NCBI GenBank assembly: GCA_963701675.1
Contig: OY969623.1
Span: 5,270,001 to 5,334,000, forward strand
DNA from: G963701675 sp963701675
GTDB taxonomy: Bacteria > Planctomycetota > Planctomycetia > Gemmatales > Gemmataceae
Reading direction: 5' to 3'
Length of the DNA: 64,000 nt
The translations under genes were made by a program, and so were the position numbers. The notes beneath the pieces were generated by a model. The model did not search any database. It worked only from the letters and a program-made list of their open reading frames with translations, and had not been told where the DNA came from. This document shows, piece by piece, positions 8,508-16,518 of the stretch (its first letter is position 1; the number at the start of each line of letters is the position of its first letter).

Positions 8508-11500
8508 TCAGAAAGGATGCTGGAAGTAGAAATTGAACTGCCAGGGCGCCGCGATGTTGACGCTCTTGGCGACGTCGAAGCGAATGGTGGTTCGTTCGAC
8601 GAAGCTGAACCAGGCGACGTCGAGGTAGATGCCGCCGCCGACGCCGTGGGCGATAGCGCCCATTGAATCGCCGAGCACGTAAGCATTGCCGACATCGTAA
8701 AACGTCACGGCGGAAATACCGCGAAGCCCAACGGTGTGGTCGAGGTAATCACAACGTAGGTGTTTGACCAGGGGAATCCGCCATTCGAGGCTGCCGAGCC
8801 AGACGGCGCTCCCCTGTCGCTCGGCCATGTCGAAGGCACGGAAAAGCCCGGCGCCGCCCAACGTGAAATAGAGGTTGTTGTCGGGCCAACCCGCAGCCCC
8901 GTAGACACGGCCGGCAAGCCGTGTTTCCGAAAGGAAACCGAGTCCGTCCGGCAAACCTTTCACGAAGGAGAATTGTGCGCTCGCCCGGTAGAAGTCTTCG
9001 TCTTGACCGAACACCGGGATGCCGTTCGCCAATGTGACATCGAATCGATACCCGCCTTCCGGGTCCCAATAGGGCGTCAGGTAATCCAAGTGATAGTGAA
9101 CGCCCGCCAGCGTCATGTTGTTGAGCTGGTGGCTGCCTCTGGGCTGGAAACGCGGAATGGGCAATTGATTGTTTTCGATGGCGCCGAACATTTCGCCGTA
9201 TTCGATGGACGGCAAGTAAAGGCTGCTGCCGTAAGTGAAGATGTACCGGCCGAAAATGACGCCGCGATTGTTGAAATGATCATCCTCCATGGCCATCAAA
9301 CTTCGTTCCGCGTTGAAGCCGATCTGCGTGCGGGTGTACGGCCAGTGGTCCCACAACCCGTCGACACCCACGGCCATGTCTTGATAGTCGGTGCGATAGG
9401 CAGCGTAGACGCCGCCGTTGTATTGTTGTGTGCGGTAAACTCCCGCCCGAATGCCGGCCATGACAGAGCGCGTGTACCATTGCTCGTCGTAAGCGGTCGC
9501 ATAAAGCCAAGGGCCGATGGTGACGTTTCGCCGGTCGTAGGCGGAGGTAATGTCGTTCTCATCGAGGAGTGTGAACAGCGGTGTGAAACGATACCGGCAA
9601 CGCGACTTCCAGCAGTTGTTCGCGGGTTCTCGATCGAATAGCACTTGATCCGGATCGACCACGATTTGCGTTGGCCTGCAAGGGAGCATCACGTCCACGC
9701 GAACACGGTTTTCCGACAGCCAGGTCACTTGGGCCGGGGGGTCGTCGATTTCCAGATGCGGCGCCTGCGGAAGGATCGGGATGCGAATGTGGAAGTTCTG
9801 GTCTTCGTCGAGTGAGATTCCGAGGACAGTTTGTTCGTTGTAGTCCGCCTTCTGGTGGAGCACAACGCTCACTTTGCACGGAACCGGCCCCACCCCGCGT
9901 TGCCACCATCGTTTCCACTTGTTCCAGTGCCCGGGGTTTTCGGTAATTTCTTCGACGGTCACTTTTTCCACTGCCCAGTCGGCGGCGCCTTTGCCGTAGA
10001 GCCAGTTGATGAAGAAATCCTCCCAAGAACGCCCGGTGTATTCTTCCAGTTCTCGCTGGAAGTCTGCGACGCGCAGAACGCGAAAGTAGTATTTGCGATA
10101 GACCGTGCGGATGAAATCCAAGAACGCCTGTTCGCCCAGCCGGTCTTCGATCATGCCGACGATCTTGCTGCCACGGTCGTAGCACAGGCTGAACAGGTTC
10201 ACTACGTGGCCGAACTTGTCCATCGGCTGAACGCTCGGCCCAAGCTCGCCACGGCCTTGCGTGCCGTAGAGGCCGTAGTTTCGGTAGGTGTCGCGGTCGA
10301 TGTTTGGGAGCCATTCCAGGCCGCCGGGATAATCGATCATTTTGGAGTTGCGCGTTCCGTGCTTCACGGTCATGAACCGATGCGTGAAGTACGTGGCCAA
10401 TCCTTCGTCCATCCAGGTTTCGCAATATCCGTTCGTGCCGACAACGTTGTACCACCATTGATGGCAGAGTTCGTGGGTGACCAGGTACTCGACGTAACCG
10501 GTGGCAATGTGCGGCATGCCGAAGACGCGCTCGTCGATCATCACCAAAGCAGAGCATTCATTCCCGTTCCAACCGAAGTACGACTCGACGATGGTGAATT
10601 CGGGGTAAGGGTATTCCCCGAACCATTGGTTGTAGATAGGGATGGCCTCGCATACATAGCGGACCATGTTTCGCGCATGGTGGGCGTGTTCGGGGAACGC
10701 GAGACAACGAACTTCGACGCCGTCCACGTTTCCGGTGAATTCTTCGAACCGCTCACTACACAGGAACGCAAAATCGCGGGCGGCGGGAACGGCAACGGTA
10801 AGCTGCTGCCAGCCATCACCCAGATCGGCTTTGCCGAAGACCCCGCCCGTGCAAGCGAACTTCTGATTGCACGGCAACGTTACCCGGGCGCTGTATTGAC
10901 CGGCTTCGTTGAAAAATGGTTGGTGCCAGGGAATGAACGGCGTGGGCTGCCAGCCTTTGTCGTCGTAGTAGGCAAGGACCGGCAGCCAATGGCTCAAGAA
11001 CGTTACTCCCTGCCACTGTCCCCAACGTCCTTGTTTTTGTGGTAGGCGCAGACAGAATTCGATTTCGATGGTGACGGTTTCGCCCTTTGCAACCGGTTGA
11101 GGCAACGGCACCACCAGGACCGTTTTGGTATCTTCGAGAACTTCGGGATCGGGCGGAGAATTAGTGTCGTCGGAAGGTTGGGCGTTCTCCCAATGGGACT
11201 CCAGAGTCTGGCAAGTTGGTTGGTTAGGATCGCACAGGATGATTTGCCGAATGTCGCAGCAGCGCCCAACAGAATCGATGACGTCGCTCGGTGTCATCCG
11301 GAGGATTTCCAACATCTTGGCGGTGTAGCCGATCTCTTTGCCGGGGAGTTTGAAATGCGGATAAACGTTGAGCTTGAGTTCGTTCGCAGGGCGTTCATGC
11401 CGATTGGTCCAGGTGACGCGTTCGCGAACGTGGACCCAGTGGTTGCACACATCGATGTGAATGTCCAAGTCGTAGCTTGGAAGGTTATCAGGGATGTCGT

Positions 11501-11585
11501 GCGCAGGCGCCGAGGCGCAAAAGGCGAAGAGAATGACAACACCGTGTAGCCACGGACGGCGCCATAAAGGTAAGCGGCTCGACAT
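8508..11585 (-). CDS. M1-type metallopeptidase fused to a probable outer-membrane barrel
   Basis: About 1025 residues with an N-terminal hydrophobic signal (WLHGVVILFAFCASAPA). The peptidase core has the gluzincin signature HELCH (about residues 371-375) with the third zinc ligand Glu 18 residues after the second His (about 394, in MDEGLATYF). That spacing is the M1 aminopeptidase pattern. After about residue 640 the sequence becomes rich in alternating aromatic strands and ends WQFNFYFQHPF, with a terminal aromatic as in outer-membrane barrels of the BamA/surface-antigen kind. Inference: a cell-surface peptidase held by its own barrel. No strong ribosome site was found; ATG 11585 is preferred to GTG 11603. 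Confidence 0.8.
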   Translation of the reverse strand: MSSRLPLWRRPWLHGVVILFAFCASAPAHDIPDNLPSYDLDIHIDVCNHWVHVRERVTWTNRHERPANELKLNVYPHFKLPGKEIGYTAKMLEILRMTPSDVIDSVGRCCDIRQIILCDPNQPTCQTLESHWENAQPSDDTNSPPDPEVLEDTKTVLVVPLPQPVAKGETVTIEIEFCLRLPQKQGRWGQWQGVTFLSHWLPVLAYYDDKGWQPTPFIPWHQPFFNEAGQYSARVTLPCNQKFACTGGVFGKADLGDGWQQLTVAVPAARDFAFLCSERFEEFTGNVDGVEVRCLAFPEHAHHARNMVRYVCEAIPIYNQWFGEYPYPEFTIVESYFGWNGNECSALVMIDERVFGMPHIATGYVEYLVTHELCHQWWYNVVGTNGYCETWMDEGLATYFTHRFMTVKHGTRNSKMIDYPGGLEWLPNIDRDTYRNYGLYGTQGRGELGPSVQPMDKFGHVVNLFSLCYDRGSKIVGMIEDRLGEQAFLDFIRTVYRKYYFRVLRVADFQRELEEYTGRSWEDFFINWLYGKGAADWAVEKVTVEEITENPGHWNKWKRWWQRGVGPVPCKVSVVLHQKADYNEQTVLGISLDEDQNFHIRIPILPQAPHLEIDDPPAQVTWLSENRVRVDVMLPCRPTQIVVDPDQVLFDREPANNCWKSRCRYRFTPLFTLLDENDITSAYDRRNVTIGPWLYATAYDEQWYTRSVMAGIRAGVYRTQQYNGGVYAAYRTDYQDMAVGVDGLWDHWPYTRTQIGFNAERSLMAMEDDHFNNRGVIFGRYIFTYGSSLYLPSIEYGEMFGAIENNQLPIPRFQPRGSHQLNNMTLAGVHYHLDYLTPYWDPEGGYRFDVTLANGIPVFGQDEDFYRASAQFSFVKGLPDGLGFLSETRLAGRVYGAAGWPDNNLYFTLGGAGLFRAFDMAERQGSAVWLGSLEWRIPLVKHLRCDYLDHTVGLRGISAVTFYDVGNAYVLGDSMGAIAHGVGGGIYLDVAWFSFVERTTIRFDVAKSVNIAAPWQFNFYFQHPF

Positions 11586-11806
11586 AGCGGCGAGACTAAT
11601 CACGGCCGGACAGCACCCTTATAGGTTCTGGGAACGGACGTACGGTCAGAGTACCTGGAACGCGCGCCTTATAATCGTTCTTACACCCACGTGCTACGGC
11701 GAGTTTCACTCGTGCCATTGGCTTGGAAATCTACGTCAAGTAGATAAACAACGCGATAAGAGAAGATGCGTGTGCACCACGCGGATTGGAAACCAGGAGA
11801 ATTCAC

Positions 11807-12286
11807 ATGAATCCGAAACTGATCAATGAATTCGAAGCGGGCGGCCCCAAACTGAGGAAGGCCGTCGCGGGATTGACCTCCGAACACGCCAAAACTCGAA
11901 TCGAGCCGGGCAAGTGGTCGATCCTCGAAGTAGTGGTTCATCTCGCCGACAGCGACGCCATCGCCATCGACCGGATGAAACGCATTCTGACGGAAGACAA
12001 TCCGACACTCATGTACGCCGATGAAACGGCGTATGTGGACCAACTTCATACCCACGAGCAATCCTTGGCCGATGCGCTGGATTTGTTGGAAATCGGACGC
12101 CGCCAATTCGCGCGGGTGCTTCGAAGACTCCCCTCGGAGACATTTCAACGGTTCGGGACGCACAACAAGCGCGGGCGACTCACCCTGGACCAATTCGTCG
12201 AGGATTACATCCGCCACATCAACCATCACTTAGAGTTCATCGAAGGAAAGCGCGCGCGGATGAAAGTCCCCGCACGGGCATCATGA
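11807..12286 (+). CDS. DinB-like putative metal-dependent protein
   Basis: A 159-residue four-helix-bundle protein of the DinB/YfiT type. The His of VVVHLADSD and the pair in YIRHINHHLEF match the family's three-histidine metal site. Members act in bacillithiol or mycothiol chemistry, or are uncharacterised hydrolase-like proteins; the substrate cannot be read from sequence. ATG 11807 has AGGAGA 6 bases upstream. The stop overlaps the next start (ATGA), implying translational coupling with the S4 protein. The ~220 bp between it and the divergent peptidase gene must hold both promoters. Confidence 0.7.
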   Translation: MNPKLINEFEAGGPKLRKAVAGLTSEHAKTRIEPGKWSILEVVVHLADSDAIAIDRMKRILTEDNPTLMYADETAYVDQLHTHEQSLADALDLLEIGRRQFARVLRRLPSETFQRFGTHNKRGRLTLDQFVEDYIRHINHHLEFIEGKRARMKVPARAS

Positions 12287-12501
12287 CCACGTTCGAATTG
12301 CGGGGTGATTCCGTAACACTGGCACAGGCGATCAAAGCCGCGGGGATCACCGGCTCCGGCGGTCAGGCCAAGGCATTGATTCGTGATGAGCAGATTACGG
12401 TCAACGGCATGATCGAGAAAAAACCCGGACGTAAACTGATTGCGGGTGATCAATTCGGTGTTGTCGGCGGCGCGGAGTGGATCGTGACTCGGCCGAAGTG
12501 A
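12283..12501 (+). CDS. Small S4-domain RNA-binding protein
   Basis: 72 residues making up essentially one S4 domain of the YbcJ/RlbA type: QAIKAAGITGSGGQAK, then IRDEQITVNGMIEKKPGRKL and the GDQFGV turn. S4 domains bind structured RNA; the YbcJ group is thought to be linked to ribosomes or translation. It overlaps the upstream DinB-like gene by four bases and is followed 10 bases later by the MATE gene, so the three probably form one transcript. Confidence 0.8.
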   Translation: MTTFELRGDSVTLAQAIKAAGITGSGGQAKALIRDEQITVNGMIEKKPGRKLIAGDQFGVVGGAEWIVTRPK

Positions 12502-12511
12502 GGTCTAACTC

Positions 12512-14083
12512 GTGCTGCGTCTTCGGCCGAAGCCACGAATGATAGTCGTTGCAAAACGACCGCTCGATCTTAGCCAACCTGCGTGGCGGCTCGTGATATG
12601 GCTTGCTTGGCCGGTGCTCGTCCAACAGTTTCTCAGCTTCGCCGTCGTCCTTTCCGACAGCTTTCTGGCCGGCCATTTTCAGACCGTTGCTCCCGAACAC
12701 GTCAACGAAGCCATTGGTTTCCGCTTGTCAGCGATCGGTTCACTCGCGGCACACAGCGGGATAGGGCAGCTACTCGTTGCCGAAGCGTCGTGGGAAGCTG
12801 CAAGGGAAATCATGTCCGGCCATGTCGCCGCCCAGTCGGCCCAAACGACGGCCGGCTACATCGGGTGGTTCATGCAAAGCTACATCATTCTCGTAAGCGT
12901 CGGCAGCACGGCGCTGGTTGCACGGTTCAGCGGCGCCGGCGAGACGGCGAATGCGATCAGAGTGACCAATCAATCCGTGTTGCTTAGCGCGATCGTCGGC
13001 ACGGTCGGCGCGGTGATCGCATTGGTCGGATTGCCTCAACTCGTTCACGTACTGCAACTGCGGGGTGAAGCAGCCGAACTCGCCGTTGGCTACTTACGGC
13101 CGTTGTTCGCGGTGCTGCCGTTACTCGTGCTTCAACAAGCCGGGATTGCGTGTCTCGTTGGCGCGGGCGATACGCGCACCGGGTTCTGGGTCCTCGGCGT
13201 GGTGGCGATCATCAACGTGCCGCTGGCTTGGCTTTTCTTTCACGGCGGCGGCCCGGTGCCGCGCTTCGGTTTCGTCGGCATCGCGCTCGGGACCGCGATC
13301 AGTCATGCGATCGGCGGCATCATCGTAATTGCGGTCTTGATCGTTGGGAGGGCGGGCCTGCACATCGCATGGAGGAAACTTCGGCCGGACGGGGAGATCA
13401 TCCGGCGCTTGCTGCGAATCAGCATCCCGGCCGCCATCGACAGCATGTCCGGGACATTGGGCCAATTGTGGTTTCTGAGTTTGGTGAACCGGCTCGGAGA
13501 CGTGGCGAGCAGTGCTCACGGCATTGCCATCCGCTGGGAAGCCATCGGCTACCTATCCGGTAACGCGTTTGGAACGGCGGCCATGACGCTCATCGGTCAA
13601 AACCTCGGCGCAGGGAGACATGACCGGGCCGCACGTTGCGGCTGGGTTGCCTTTGGCTTGGGCTGTGTATTCATGTGTTTGATGGGAGTGGTCTTCTACA
13701 CGCTGGCGACGCCGATGTTTGCATTATTCTGTCCCGATCCGGAACAACAACCCGTCATCGAGGCGGGCGTACCCGTGTTGCGGCTCATTGCTTTCGCCAT
13801 GCCGCCATGTGCAAGTTACATCATCTTCACCTATGCACTGCGCGGCGCCGGCGACACGCGCGTGCCGGTGCTATTCACGTGGTTCGGTTTCCTGGCGATC
13901 CGGATTCCGCTTACCTACGTGCTGACTCAGCCGACTATTGAACTCGGGCCCTTGGGAACGTGGTCGGGGTTCGCGTCACCATTGTTCGGCGCATGGGTGG
14001 CAATGGTGGCGGACGTGTTCGTACGAGGCGTGTTTTTCGTTTGGCGGTATGCCGGCGGCCGTTGGCAACAGGTCCGCGTTTGA
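12512..14083 (+). CDS. MATE family multidrug/sodium-type exporter
   Basis: A 523-residue integral membrane protein with about 12 hydrophobic helices in two halves, beginning WLAWPVLVQQFLSFAVV. Gly/Ala-rich loops such as RFSGAGETANAIRVTNQ and LVGAGDTRTGFW are typical of MATE transporters, which export cationic drugs or metabolites using Na+ or H+ gradients. A ~60-residue periplasmic-looking insertion follows the first helix. GTG 12512 has TGAGG 8 bases upstream; ATG 12539 is the alternative. The substrate is unknown. Confidence 0.88.
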   Translation: MLRLRPKPRMIVVAKRPLDLSQPAWRLVIWLAWPVLVQQFLSFAVVLSDSFLAGHFQTVAPEHVNEAIGFRLSAIGSLAAHSGIGQLLVAEASWEAAREIMSGHVAAQSAQTTAGYIGWFMQSYIILVSVGSTALVARFSGAGETANAIRVTNQSVLLSAIVGTVGAVIALVGLPQLVHVLQLRGEAAELAVGYLRPLFAVLPLLVLQQAGIACLVGAGDTRTGFWVLGVVAIINVPLAWLFFHGGGPVPRFGFVGIALGTAISHAIGGIIVIAVLIVGRAGLHIAWRKLRPDGEIIRRLLRISIPAAIDSMSGTLGQLWFLSLVNRLGDVASSAHGIAIRWEAIGYLSGNAFGTAAMTLIGQNLGAGRHDRAARCGWVAFGLGCVFMCLMGVVFYTLATPMFALFCPDPEQQPVIEAGVPVLRLIAFAMPPCASYIIFTYALRGAGDTRVPVLFTWFGFLAIRIPLTYVLTQPTIELGPLGTWSGFASPLFGAWVAMVADVFVRGVFFVWRYAGGRWQQVRV

Positions 14084-14092
14084 CGTGATTCT

Positions 14093-15580
14093 CTATCGAG
14101 CCGAACTCGTTTGTGTGCCTCCTTCGGTTGCGGGGTGCAGAAACACCTCCACGGCATAGTCGCGGTAATCGAAACGCTTGCGCCTCACGTCGAGCTCATG
14201 AGAACAATGCGCGTTCAGCCATCGGCCCACCGTAGGACCAAGGCCCGTTCGATCGCAGGGGACGACGATCCAGAGGCGCTCTGGCTCGGCGCTCAGTTGT
14301 TTGATTCGCGGCAACGGATCGGCCGGCGGCAGCCAGATCGTCGGATTGCATACCGGTTCATACCACGCCAACGGTGCGCCCGACACTGCGGCGACCCGAT
14401 CACCCGGTTGCCAGTGTGCGGCAATATACTGGGCCGCACTGCGGTAATCGTACCGAGAACCGTCCCGATAATGGCTCAGCAAGCTTGGAACGTGGAATGC
14501 ACAAACCGCAGCGACCCAGGTCCAGGCGACTGCTGCACTTCGTGAGCGGAGGAGTTCGTAGATTTCACCCACGGCGAAACCCGCTAGCGCGACGGCGGCA
14601 AGTGAAAGTGGAAACGCATACGAGTAGTGATACACGATGAAGGCCGGCATCAAGGCGCTTGCCGCCAGCCAAACCAGAGCCAGCGTGATCCAGTAAACGC
14701 CTTGCTCCGGACGGCGTTGCCACATGAGAAGGGCGCCAACGACGGCCAACAAGTCGATGGGCCAACCCATCAAGTACAAACTGCCAAGGACCGCGCCGCC
14801 GGGTTTCATGCCCCAGCCTTCGCCCGTGTTCCAGCCGCGCGCTATCGGCATGAGATAGAAGGCGACCAACGCGACGGCGAGTATCATCGCAACGCCAATG
14901 ACGCTCACCAGTTTCCATGGCAGTTGCCGGCCGTTAAACCAGGCGGCTAATCCGATCCCAGCAAGAAGTCCACTAAAGAGGATGCCTTGCAGTGTGTGGC
15001 AGAGAACCGCGGCGAAGACGGCGATAGACGACAGAATCATCCACCAGGCTGATCGGCGATGAAGCGCTTGTGCGCCTGCAACCATGGCCAGCGAAGCGAA
15101 GAATCCAGCCGCCAAGTAAAAACGATGGTGTTGTGACTGGTAGATAAAGTCCGGCCCCACTGCGACAAGCAGCGCGGCGGCAACCGCGGCTGGCCGACCC
15201 AAGGGTCTGGCGAGTCCAAAGAACACCACGAGAACCTGCGCTGTACCGAGCAGCGCCAAGAGCGCCCGGCTGCCGAACTCGTCCCGACCGAACAACTGGT
15301 AGCTGGTATAGTGAATCACATAACCCAACGGGATCATGCGCGGCAATCGATGAATTTGATCCGATGCGCCTGGTTTGATATTGCCATGAAAAAGCGCATC
15401 CGATTCGTCAAATGTGGCGAGTTCGTCGCCGTAGAACGGCCATTGACCCAGGCCGTAGAAACGAAGTCCTCCCGCGAGAACGGCCAGGACAATCGCGCCG
15501 ATCAAGACGTATTGGTTACGGCTCGAAACCGTCTCAATGCGTTCAACGGCGGGCGACGTTGACAGAAATGCGGTACTCAT
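14093..15580 (-). CDS. Family 39 (ArnT/PMT-like) membrane glycosyltransferase
   Basis: About 495 residues. After a short cytoplasmic tail a first membrane helix (YVLIGAIVLAVLAGG) leads to the luminal loop FYGDELATFDESD, whose acidic pair is typical of GT-C glycosyltransferases using lipid-linked sugars. Around ten further helices follow, with a soluble C-terminal part (SAAQYIAAHWQPGDRVA). The family transfers sugars from polyprenyl phosphate to lipids or proteins. ATG 15580 was chosen because the longer frame runs into the divergent truB gene. No clear ribosome site. Converges with the MATE gene 10 bases away. Confidence 0.8.
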   Translation of the reverse strand: MSTAFLSTSPAVERIETVSSRNQYVLIGAIVLAVLAGGLRFYGLGQWPFYGDELATFDESDALFHGNIKPGASDQIHRLPRMIPLGYVIHYTSYQLFGRDEFGSRALLALLGTAQVLVVFFGLARPLGRPAAVAAALLVAVGPDFIYQSQHHRFYLAAGFFASLAMVAGAQALHRRSAWWMILSSIAVFAAVLCHTLQGILFSGLLAGIGLAAWFNGRQLPWKLVSVIGVAMILAVALVAFYLMPIARGWNTGEGWGMKPGGAVLGSLYLMGWPIDLLAVVGALLMWQRRPEQGVYWITLALVWLAASALMPAFIVYHYSYAFPLSLAAVALAGFAVGEIYELLRSRSAAVAWTWVAAVCAFHVPSLLSHYRDGSRYDYRSAAQYIAAHWQPGDRVAAVSGAPLAWYEPVCNPTIWLPPADPLPRIKQLSAEPERLWIVVPCDRTGLGPTVGRWLNAHCSHELDVRRKRFDYRDYAVEVFLHPATEGGTQTSSAR

Positions 15581-15634
15581 AGGCCGGATAATCCAGGTGG
15601 CAATGCGATGGTTGCGTCTGTCCAAACATAGCTC

Positions 15635-16507
15635 ATGCCAAATGACGTGAACGGACTGTTGGTCTTGGACAAACCGCTCGGAATCACCTCCCGAGCCGCG
15701 GTTGATCGCGCCCTCAAGTGGTTTCCCCGTGGGACGCGCATCGGCCACACCGGCACGCTTGATCCGCTGGCGACCGGCGTGCTCGTGCTCTGTTTGGGCG
15801 CGGCGACACGTCTGGCGGAGTACGTTCAGTGCATGGAAAAGACATATGTCACGCGCCTTCACCTCGGAGCGCGTAGCAGTACGGATGACGCAGAAGGAAT
15901 CATTTCGAGCGGTGACGAAACGGCAATTCCGAGCGCGGCAGAGGTGGCCGAAACACTACCCCATTTCGTCGGAGAGGTGGACCAAATCCCACCGGCTTAT
16001 TCCGCTGCCAAGATTGATGGTCGCCGGGCATACGCCGTTGCCCGAAAAGGCCATGACGTGACGCTTGCCGCGCGCCGTGTCCAAATCCATTCGATCGAAA
16101 CGGTTGCTTATGAACCGCCGTTTCTCGAACTGGAAGTGCGATGCGGAAAAGGAACTTACATTCGTTCATTAGCCCGCGACATCGGCGAGCGCCTCGGTTG
16201 CGGCGCCTACGTCGAAACGCTGCGTCGACTCCGAGTTGGTTCGTTCGATGTGACAGATAGCGTGACGTTGGATGCGAACGCTTCGACAGCCCGTGCGCGT
16301 CTGCTTCCCCTGGAAGCAGCGGTCTCTAAATTGCCATCGGTACGACTGGTCGACGCGGAGGTAGAGGCAATGCGTTGCGGCCGGTGTGTAAAACTCGACG
16401 TCCTGGCGCACGGTGAACTGGCCGTTTTTGATACGACCGGAACGCTAGTCGGCGTGGCATTGGCTGACGGCGACATCCTTCGGCCGATGAAGGTGCTCGC
16501 CACCTAG
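15635..16507 (+). CDS. truB: tRNA pseudouridine(55) synthase TruB
   Basis: 290 residues. The N-terminal GLLVLDKPLGITSR and the catalytic segment GHTGTLDPLATGVL, with the nucleophilic Asp, identify TruB, which makes pseudouridine 55 in the T-loop of tRNAs. Later motifs PPAYSAAKIDGRRAY and RCGKGTYIRSLARDIG also match. Length is usual for the family. The gene is divergent from the glycosyltransferase with only 54 bp between starts and converges with valS. No clear Shine-Dalgarno site is visible. Confidence 0.95.
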   Translation: MPNDVNGLLVLDKPLGITSRAAVDRALKWFPRGTRIGHTGTLDPLATGVLVLCLGAATRLAEYVQCMEKTYVTRLHLGARSSTDDAEGIISSGDETAIPSAAEVAETLPHFVGEVDQIPPAYSAAKIDGRRAYAVARKGHDVTLAARRVQIHSIETVAYEPPFLELEVRCGKGTYIRSLARDIGERLGCGAYVETLRRLRVGSFDVTDSVTLDANASTARARLLPLEAAVSKLPSVRLVDAEVEAMRCGRCVKLDVLAHGELAVFDTTGTLVGVALADGDILRPMKVLAT

Positions 16508-16518
16508 CAACGCCGACT

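Noticed and set aside
9831..11045. 404-residue plus-strand frame
   Set aside because: Antisense to the M1 peptidase gene, whose catalytic motifs are on the other strand.
15581..15862. N-terminal extension of the glycosyltransferase
   Set aside because: It would overlap truB on the other strand and adds non-family sequence before the membrane signal.
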